The translations under genes were made by a program, and so were the position numbers. A stretch of 9,888 bases of DNA from contig CAIQOG010000373.1 of the NCBI GenBank assembly GCA_903873355.1, positions 1-9,888 of the forward strand, given 5' to 3'. This stretch comes from an uncultured Bacteroidales bacterium. Its GTDB lineage: Bacteria; Bacteroidota; Bacteroidia; Bacteroidales; Paludibacteraceae. A model generated the notes under the pieces. The model did no database searches, was not told where the DNA came from, and worked only from the letters and a program-made list of their open reading frames with translations. This document shows positions 1 to 6,200 of this stretch, piece after piece; within the stretch, counting starts at the first letter, position 1, and the number at the start of each line of letters is the position of its first letter.

Positions 1-759
1 ACCGTAAATTGCAATACACTTATTCTGAATGGCGACATTATAGATGGATGGCATTTGCAAAAGGGCGGAAAAGGAAAATGGAAAAAAGAACATACCGATT
101 TTTTCAAAATCATCATGAAAATGATGGAAAACCACAATACCCGTGTGATTTATATTCGTGGTAATCACGACGATTTTATTGATCACTTAGCTCCCTTTGA
201 ATTTGCCAATATCTCTATAGAAAAAGATTATGTCCACCAACGAAATGGCAAACGTTATTATATTGTTCATGGTGATATTTTCGATAATGTTACTTCTAAT
301 ATGGTTTGGCTGGCAAAGTTGGGCGATGTGGGTTACACCTTTCTGTTATGGGTAAATCGATTGTATAATATCTATCGTGCTAAAAAAGGATTGCCCTATT
401 TTTCTCTTTCACAAGCCATCAAACAGAAAGTAAAATCAGCTGTTTCCTATGTGTCTAATTACGAAAATGAACTGGTGGCATTAGCCAAAGTAAAACATGC
501 TGATGGAATTATTTGCGGACACATTCACCAGCCGGCCGATAAAATGATTGATGGTATTCATTATCTGAATTCGGGTGATTGGGTTGAAACCATGTCAGCA
601 CTGCTGGAGCACGAAGATGGCACCTGGGAGGTATATATGCACAATAATCACATTGCAGCCCAACCGGAAACAATGGAGGTTATTACGCTTAATCAAACGG
701 CATCTTCCAAAGGGTTGAAAGTAGCTTTCTCAAATAATTTCTTTAATCCATTTTTCTAA
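1..759 (+). CDS. LpxH-like metallophosphoesterase (UDP-2,3-diacylglucosamine diphosphatase family), 5' partial
   Basis: The reading frame is open from the left edge to a TAA at 757-759, giving 252 visible residues; the N-terminus with the first metal motif (DxH) lies outside the window. A TTG at 55 would be a false start, because the conserved NGDIIDGW motif (about residues 10-17) precedes it. Further calcineurin-like metal motifs are GNHDD, HGDIFD and CGHIHQPA, followed by LNSGDWVE. This set and order fits COG2908, which includes LpxH; LpxH cleaves UDP-2,3-diacylglucosamine to lipid X in lipid A synthesis at the inner face of the cytoplasmic membrane. Bacteroidota often have more than one member of this family, so lipid A synthesis is inferred, and action on another envelope lipid is possible. 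The glycosyltransferase that follows after only 5 bp suggests an operon for envelope lipids or glycolipids. Confidence 0.88.
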   Translation, partial: TVNCNTLILNGDIIDGWHLQKGGKGKWKKEHTDFFKIIMKMMENHNTRVIYIRGNHDDFIDHLAPFEFANISIEKDYVHQRNGKRYYIVHGDIFDNVTSNMVWLAKLGDVGYTFLLWVNRLYNIYRAKKGLPYFSLSQAIKQKVKSAVSYVSNYENELVALAKVKHADGIICGHIHQPADKMIDGIHYLNSGDWVETMSALLEHEDGTWEVYMHNNHIAAQPETMEVITLNQTASSKGLKVAFSNNFFNPFF

Positions 760-764
760 TATCT

Positions 765-1868
765 ATGAGATACTTATTTGTAGTTCAGGGAGAGGGGCGA
801 GGACATTTTACCCAAACACTCAGCATGAAAGCCATGCTTGAGCAGAATGGACACGAAGTAGTGGCGGTAATGGTGGGTTGCAGTCCAAAAAGAAGACTGC
901 CGGGCTTTTTCACGCAGAAAATTAATACGGAAATTATCCGTTTTCAGAGTCCTAATTTTTTACCAACACCCAAGGGTAAAGGCTCACCACTACTGATAAG
1001 CATACTCTATAACTTGTTATTTTTGCCGGTTTATATTCATAGTATATTCCGAATTTATTTGACAATCAGAAATAAAAAGCCCGATGTGGTTATTAATTTC
1101 TACGAGTTACTGTGTGGGATAACTTATGGGGTATTTGCTCCTAAAGTCCCGATGATAAATGTTGCTCATCAGTATTTTTTTTTGACAACGGCATTCAAAT
1201 ACACTGGTGATAAACAATTCCAGTTCCGCCTGTTGAACTTCTTCTCCCGACTAACTGCAATTAACTCTCATAAAATTCTGGCACTTTCATTCCGTCCCAC
1301 AGCATTTCCCAACTACGGCAAAATAAGTATCGTACCACCACTGCTCCGTAATGAGGTGTTGCAGTATAAACCGTCTAAAGGAAACTATATACACGGATAC
1401 TTGCTGAATGCTGGATTTGTTACTGAACTGGAAACCTGGTGTAAATGGAATCTGACACAGCATTTACATTTTTTCTGGGATAAAAAAAATGCTGCCCTTG
1501 AAGAATCACCTGTACCGAATCTCACACTTCACAGATTAAGCGACACACTGTTTCTTCAATATATGGCCGGCTGCAAAGCTTACGCTACTACGGGTGGTTT
1601 CGAGTCGGTTTGTGAAGCTATGTATCTGCAAAAGCCGGTTCTAATGGTTCCAACTCACATTGAGCAGGAGTGTAATGTGATTGATGCACTTTGCTCTGAA
1701 GCGGGTGTGGGTGCCGATAATTTTGATTTGGATTTATTGCTCCAATTTGCAAAAGATTATAAAACAACCAATGAGTTCAGATATTGGGTACATACAGCCA
1801 ATTCGGTTTTCCTGTACGAACTCACCCGTCTGTATCCTCAAAATTCCGAAATTCTTGTCGCCTTATAA
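765..1868 (+). CDS. GT-B fold glycosyltransferase (UDP-glycosyltransferase / MurG-like)
   Basis: This is a complete 367-residue protein whose ATG lies 5 bp after the previous stop, so it is almost certainly translated from the same mRNA. The N-terminus MRYLFVVQGEGRGHFTQT is the glycine-rich first strand and loop of the GT-B N-terminal Rossmann domain, followed by LEQNGHEV. The C-terminal half carries TTGGFESVCEAM (about residues 275-286) and KPVLMVPTHIEQECN, the donor-nucleotide region of UDP-glycosyltransferases such as GT1 and GT28. A hydrophobic stretch near residues 75-100 could contact the membrane. The length is normal for the family. It probably transfers a sugar from a nucleotide donor to a lipid or envelope acceptor; the acceptor cannot be read from sequence. 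Pairing with an LpxH-like phosphatase points to glycolipid modification, which is inference. Transcription ends at the hairpin at 1891-1922. Confidence 0.88.
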   Translation: MRYLFVVQGEGRGHFTQTLSMKAMLEQNGHEVVAVMVGCSPKRRLPGFFTQKINTEIIRFQSPNFLPTPKGKGSPLLISILYNLLFLPVYIHSIFRIYLTIRNKKPDVVINFYELLCGITYGVFAPKVPMINVAHQYFFLTTAFKYTGDKQFQFRLLNFFSRLTAINSHKILALSFRPTAFPNYGKISIVPPLLRNEVLQYKPSKGNYIHGYLLNAGFVTELETWCKWNLTQHLHFFWDKKNAALEESPVPNLTLHRLSDTLFLQYMAGCKAYATTGGFESVCEAMYLQKPVLMVPTHIEQECNVIDALCSEAGVGADNFDLDLLLQFAKDYKTTNEFRYWVHTANSVFLYELTRLYPQNSEILVAL

Positions 1869-1890
1869 TAAACGATTTCTTTTAAATTTG

Positions 1891-1922
1891 AAAAAAGTTG
1901 CCTGTGAAGGTAGCTTTTTTTT
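1891..1922 (+). terminator. Intrinsic terminator of the phosphoesterase-glycosyltransferase operon
   Basis: The arm at 1891-1902 (AAAAAAGTTGCC) pairs with 1909-1920 (GGTAGCTTTTTT) over 12 bp with two G-U wobbles. The loop is TGTGAA, and eight T close the 3' side (1915-1922). It starts 22 bp after the glycosyltransferase stop. The A-run before the stem would also give a weaker terminator on the minus strand, but no minus-strand gene approaches from the right. The loop and stem core recur at 2738-2763. Confidence 0.82.
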
Positions 1923-2140
1923 GTTGTGAGCCGCATTAAATTTTTGTAGTACAGTCTGATATATACCATCAGTAAATATCTGCATAATCCATAAAAAATC
2001 TGCATTTTATTCTTTTAATAAAATACAACTTTATATGCTAATCCTTTCTTAATAATTTATTCACGACAATGAAATGCCTTCGAAACACAATTTAAATTAT
2101 AGAACTTTATCTTTACATCGCAATTTAAAGAATAACAAAT
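1923..2140. other. AT-rich intergenic stretch, no gene seen
   Basis: No supported coding region was found on either strand. It holds a purely A/T 8-bp inverted repeat (2004-2011 and 2017-2024, loop CTTTT) and two copies of ATCTGCAT 20 bp apart (1978-1985 and 1998-2005). TATCTTTA at 2108-2115 resembles the Bacteroidota -7 box TAnnTTTG in front of the orphan sorting-domain frame at 2141, but there is no well-spaced TTTG upstream of it, so no promoter is claimed. Confidence 0.5.
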
Positions 2141-2356
2141 ATGAAAATTTACCCAAACCCTGTGAGTAATATGTTAAATATTCGGTTTTCTAAAGTTCAA
2201 AGAGGCTTTCTTTTTTTGTTTAATATGTCTGGAAAATGCATTCTGAAATCGTCAATCAATAATCAATCCCATGTACGACTTTCACTGAAAGGCATTGAGA
2301 CTGGAGAATATACGCTTAAAGCAGATAATTTCAATCATAAGGTGATCATTTCTTGA
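2141..2356 (+). CDS. Stand-alone T9SS type A sorting domain (71 aa), probable gene remnant
   Basis: The 71 residues consist almost only of a T9SS C-terminal sorting domain (Por secretion tail type). They begin with MKIYPNPVSNMLNIRF, where YPNP is the hallmark of the first strand, continue through FLFLFNMSGKCILKS and LKGIETGEYTLKA, and end in KVIIS. In the family this domain is the last ~75 residues of a secreted protein: it directs cargo through the T9SS outer-membrane channel and is then cleaved. Here there is no signal peptide and no cargo, and an in-frame TAA at 2126-2128 closes the upstream frame, so as it stands it cannot reach the periplasm through Sec. The most likely reading is the 3' relic of a deleted exported protein whose ATG is fortuitous. 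A small cytoplasmic protein is possible but less likely. The domain assignment is firm; its expression is doubtful. A phosphatase relic follows directly. Confidence 0.6.
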   Translation: MKIYPNPVSNMLNIRFSKVQRGFLFLFNMSGKCILKSSINNQSHVRLSLKGIETGEYTLKADNFNHKVIIS

Positions 2357-2431
2357 TATTAAGTTGTCATAGATTCTTCATGTTTCTTTTTTATTGGTAT
2401 TTCAATACAATTACCTAAAAAAACCATACTC

Positions 2432-2656
2432 AGTTTTATTTTTTGTGGACACGACTATGATTTCCAACATTTACGAGAAAAAGGAAAGAAGCTGAATTAT
2501 ATCGTTACCGGAACTGGCGGTGAGCCACGCCCAAGTTCAACAAACAACCTGTCAATTTTCAGTAACTCTAAACCCGGCTTTTCGGAAGTTACATTTCATG
2601 CCGACAGTATTCGGGTAGTATTTATGGGATTTAATGGAGAACCTCAGTATATATAA
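2432..2656 (+). pseudogene. C-terminal fragment of a purple-acid-phosphatase-like metallophosphoesterase
   Basis: One frame, open from 2363 to a TAA at 2654-2656, contains FCGHDYDFQHL, then LNYIVTGTGGEPRP, then KPGFSEVTFHADSIRVVF and a final NGEPQYI. This order matches the end of tartrate-resistant / purple acid phosphatases: a GHDH metal motif followed by QHL, a 'hYhhSGxGxxxRP' strand, and a 'GFxxVxhxxDxhxVxF' strand. The frame has no ATG, GTG or TTG start, and all upstream catalytic motifs are absent, so roughly three quarters of the gene is gone. The last histidine of the GHDH motif, a metal ligand, reads Tyr here (GHDY), which would further impair catalysis. Resemblance to the family becomes doubtful upstream of about 2432. 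Intact relatives are secreted or periplasmic phosphomonoesterases. The family call is made from motifs by eye. Confidence 0.68.
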
Positions 2657-2737
2657 CTGAACAATCGTACAAATAAATATCAAAAAGTAACTCTGTCTCA
2701 ATTATTTTAGGTTCAGTCATTAACTTGACCAACGATT

Positions 2738-2763
2738 AAGCTGCCTGTGAAGGTGGCTTTTTT
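2738..2763 (+). terminator. Intrinsic terminator downstream of the phosphatase remnant
   Basis: The arm 2738-2745 (AAGCTGCC) pairs with 2752-2759 (GGTGGCTT) with two wobble pairs. The loop is TGTGAA, and six T occupy 2758-2763. It lies 81 bp after the remnant's stop and was probably the terminator of the intact phosphatase gene. It shares the core GCCTGTGAAGGT, and an AACGATT a few bases upstream, with the terminator at 1891-1922. Confidence 0.75.
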
Positions 2764-2768
2764 CTTCT

Positions 2769-2936
2769 TCAACCATTTCGATAATACGAAGACCGTTTAC
2801 CGTAAGTAACAGGATTCAACTTGACGTAATGTATCATTCGATACCATTTATCAGAATAAGTTGGAGTTAAGCTCTTATACTTACCCACAGAATAAACATT
2901 GATACGCTGTGAAACCAAAGTACCGAAGGTATATAT
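2769..2936 (-). pseudogene. Unrecognised C-terminal protein fragment, minus strand
   Basis: Read on the minus strand, a frame opens after a TAA at 2937-2939 and runs 55 codons to a TGA at 2769-2771. The peptide is protein-like: it contains VSQRINVYSVGKYKSLTP, then DKWYRMIHYVKLNPVTYG, and ends in KRSSYYRNG. There is no ATG at its beginning; the only ATG is internal, in WYRM. Its composition (Tyr, Lys, Trp, Arg) is unlike a random AT-rich frame, so I read it as the tail of a lost gene. I do not recognise the family. The NPV...SSY pattern faintly recalls the end of REP-associated (Y1-type) transposases, but too little is left to say so. It converges with the phosphatase remnant, with the terminator between them. 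Confidence 0.35.
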
Positions 2937-3146
2937 TTAATACATTCATTAATTATTTTCAGTTAGATTATACATTGTATCTTTTAACGCATGTTTCTAC
3001 CCCTTTTTTTTCTGTAATACCAATTTAATATGTAACAGAAATTTAATAATCATCGCAAACCCTTATTGTGTAAGTAATTCACTCATATTTATACTGTTTT
3101 TGAACAAATATTATTTAACAACAACAGAATATTCTTATTATTTAAT
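2937..3146. other. AT-rich intergenic stretch upstream of the large secreted-protein gene
   Basis: No coding potential was recognised on either strand. Composition is very AT-rich with T-runs (for example around 3004-3011). No operator-like dyad stands out. The promoter-like elements begin immediately after, at 3147. Confidence 0.5.
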
Positions 3147-3176
3147 TTTGCAGTTTAAGATGAATAGCTACTTTTG
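3147..3176 (+). promoter_or_regulatory. Bacteroidota-type promoter for the large secreted-protein gene
   Basis: TTTG at 3147-3150 is separated by 18 bp from TACTTTTG at 3169-3176, which matches the Bacteroidota -33 / -7 consensus TTTG - TAnnTTTG. The start of transcription would be near 3181-3184, giving a leader of about 75 nt before the ATG at 3259. TAATTTTG at 3143-3150 also fits the -7 box, but it has no comparably placed upstream element. There is no Shine-Dalgarno before the ATG; the 25 bases before it are almost all A and T, as is usual in this phylum. Confidence 0.55.
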
Positions 3177-3185
3177 TTTATGTTT

Positions 3186-3201
3186 CATGCTTTAGAGCAT
3201 G
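3186..3201 (+). promoter_or_regulatory. 5'-leader stem-loop
   Basis: CATGCT (3186-3191) and AGCATG (3196-3201) form a perfect 6-bp stem with loop TTAG, followed by TTTTG. It would lie at the extreme 5' end of the mRNA predicted from the promoter at 3147-3176. It could protect the long transcript from 5' decay or act as a weak attenuator. The T-run is short and the stem small, so strong termination is unlikely. The structure is seen; its function is inference. Confidence 0.4.
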
Positions 3202-3258
3202 TTTTGTCATATTCTATAGGTGTTAGGTTTGTAAATAATAATTAATAAAAATAAATTT

Positions 3259-6200
3259 ATGAAATGTTTTAATTTTTCTTCTGTTGTTTCGGGACGAAAC
3301 AAATTTTCATTGAGTTTTAAGTTTTTTAGTATTCTACTTTTGGTTTTGCTGGTAAGCGGGAAGAGTTGGGGACAGGCAAATATTTCTGCCGGAACTACCT
3401 ATTCTCAAAACTTTAACTCAATTGGCACTACAGCAACAGCAACATTACCAACTGGTTGGGTAATGGAGAAAGGTACTGCAGTTAGAACTGTTACTGCTGC
3501 CTATACTGCCGTTACAGGTACTGCAACTACTTATGCTCTAGCATACAATGCAGCTATGTCTAGTTCTGCTGGAAATGGATTTTGGAATTTTGGTGGTGGT
3601 GCCTCTTCTGGAGACCAAGCTGTAGGAGGCATTTCTTCTGGTTCTGCATCTCAGAGTGTCAATATGTTTCTGAAATTAAATAACAATGGAGCATCAACAA
3701 TACCAAACTTTACAATAAGTTATGTCGCAAAAAGATTTAGAAATGGTACAAATGCTGCCGGATTTTCAATCAGATTTTACACTTCTACAACCGGACTTGC
3801 AAATTCCTGGACTGAAGTAACTGGAAATGTACTGAGTTTTACTGGAGCAAATGCTGATAATAACGGTAATGCAACAAACCCATTAGAAACTAAAAGTATT
3901 ACTAATTATGTCTATAATCAATCACTTGCAGCAAGTAGTAGTATTTATTTTGCTTGGAGTTATTCAGTAACTTCGGGTACAACAACTTCAAATGCCCAAG
4001 CTTTGGGTATAGATAATGTTTCAATAGTTGCCGGTTCTTCAACATCCAATGATGCCACTTTATCAGCCATGACTTTAAGTTCAGGTACTTTAGCTCCGAC
4101 ATTTGCTTCTGCAACTACATCATATACTGCCACTGTTAGCAATGCAACGAGTTCAATAACAGTTACTCCAACCCGTAATCAGGCAAATGCAACCATTCAG
4201 GCTCGCGTAAACGGTGGTACTTATTCCAGTGTAACCAGTGGTAGTGCTTCGGGTTCGTTAGCATTAAATGTAGGTACAAATACAGTAGATGTATTGGTAA
4301 CAGCACAAGATGGAACAACAACTAAAACCTATACCACCACGGTTACCCGTCAGTCGAATGATGCTAGCTTATCAGCTATGAGCATTAGCGCAGGTACATT
4401 GACGCCATCGTTTGCTTCGGGTACTATAACATATACAGCAACTGTACCTTATACCAGCAGTTCCATAACAGTAACTCCAACCCGTAATGAGGCAAATGCA
4501 ATCATTCAAGCTAGAGTGAATAGTGGTTCATTTAGTGCTGTAACAAGCGGAAGTCCTTCAGGTTCGTTAGCATTAAATGTAGGTCCAAATACAGTAGATG
4601 TATTGGTAACAGCACAAGATGGAACAACTAAAACATACACCACCACGGTTACGCGTACAGCCGTTGCTACAGATGCTACCTTATCTGCACTTGCTTTGAG
4701 TGTGGGAACTTTGTCGCCTTCGTTTGCTTCAGGTACAATTGCATATAATGCATCGGTTGGTAATGGTACAGCTGCAGTTACTGTTACACCCACGCAAACT
4801 AATGTTTTTGCTTCCATACAAGTTCGCGTAAATTCAGGAACATATACTACAGTTACAAGTGGTACTGCTTCAGGAAGTCTTTCGTTGAATGTTGGTGATA
4901 ATCCGATTGATGTGAAAGTTACTGCACAGGATGGCACAACTATTATTACATACATTGTTACAGTTACCCGTGCAGCGGCAGCAGTACCAACTATTTCGGC
5001 AGTAGGTACTTTGTCGGCAGTTAGTACAACTTATGGTACTGCCAGTGCAAGTCCAACAAGCTTTACAGTATCGGGATCAGCAATGAATGCAGGTATAACT
5101 GTAACAGCTCCGGCAGGTTTTGAAGTTTCCACAACTTCCGATTTTTCTTCCAATGTCGGAAACAATGCTTCGCCAATCACTGTTGGTGCTGCCGGAACAA
5201 TTAGTAATACAACTATTTATGTACGTCTGAAAGCTACTGCAACTTATGCCGGAAGTCCATATTCAGGAAATATCGCATTAACAAGTGCTGATGCTACTCA
5301 GGTAGATGTTGCTACTGCTTCAAGTACAGTTTCTAAAGCTGCGTTAACCATAACCGGATTAACAGGAGTGAGTAAACCCTATGATGGTGGAACAACCGCT
5401 TTGCTTATCGGAACAGCTGTTTACACAGGCTTGGTAAATTCCGAAAGTTTCAGCGTATCGGGTTCGCCTACCGCCAGTTTTGCAACAGCTGCTGCCGGAG
5501 ATGGTAAAACAATTACAATTACCGGATATACTGCACCATCAACCAATTATACGCTAACCGATCCAACAGTAACAGGAAATATAACCACAGTTGGTTTAAG
5601 TATTACCGGAATTAGTGCTGTTAGCCGTGCTTATAATACCACCAATGTGGCTACCTTAACCGGTACTGCTGCTTATGTGGGATTAGTAAATAGTGAAGTG
5701 TTTTCAGTTACCGGAACTCCTTCGGCTACTTTTGCCGATGCCAATGTTGAAACTGCTAAAACTGTTACAGTAACCGGATATACTGCGCCATCGGCAAATT
5801 ATACCGTAACACAACCAACAGGCTTAACTGCTGATATTAGCAAAGCAGATCAAACGATTAGCGGTGTAAGTGCTTCATCCACAAAATATGTAGGTGATGC
5901 AGATTATACATTTGCAGCTACATCTGCAACTTCAGCAACAAATGCTTTATCTTATACAAGTTCAGATCCAACTGTAGCAACAATTAATGCATCTACAGGA
6001 TTAGTTCATATTGTTGCAACAGGTGAAACTACTATTACAGTTTCGCAGGATGGAAATGCAAATTATAATGCAGCAACAAATGCTACACAAGTATTAACAG
6101 TAAATGTTGCTCCGACATTACTTTTAAATGAAGATTTTGATTATCCAGATGCAACTGTTTTAACTACAACTGCATCTGCAGATCCAACAACCGGCTGGTT

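Noticed and set aside
1681..1929. 82-codon plus-strand frame overlapping the end of the glycosyltransferase
   Set aside because: It lies in another frame of a clear gene, runs through the terminator, and its product has no recognisable pattern.
2004..2024. ATTTTATT / AATAAAAT inverted repeat as a terminator or operator
   Set aside because: The stem is made only of A and T and weak, is not followed by a T-run, and is of a kind expected by chance in such AT-rich DNA.
2108..2115. Promoter -7 box (TATCTTTA) for the orphan sorting domain
   Set aside because: The last base deviates from TAnnTTTG and no TTTG lies 17-21 bp upstream.
2363..2431. Extending the phosphatase remnant to the start of its open frame
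   Set aside because: The translated residues here are hydrophobic and low in complexity and do not resemble the region before GHDH in the family.
3902..4955. Minus-strand frames at 3902-4114, 3960-4142 and 4506-4955
   Set aside because: These are antisense shadows of the Thr/Ser-rich repeat region of the large gene; they lack starts with context and protein-like motifs.
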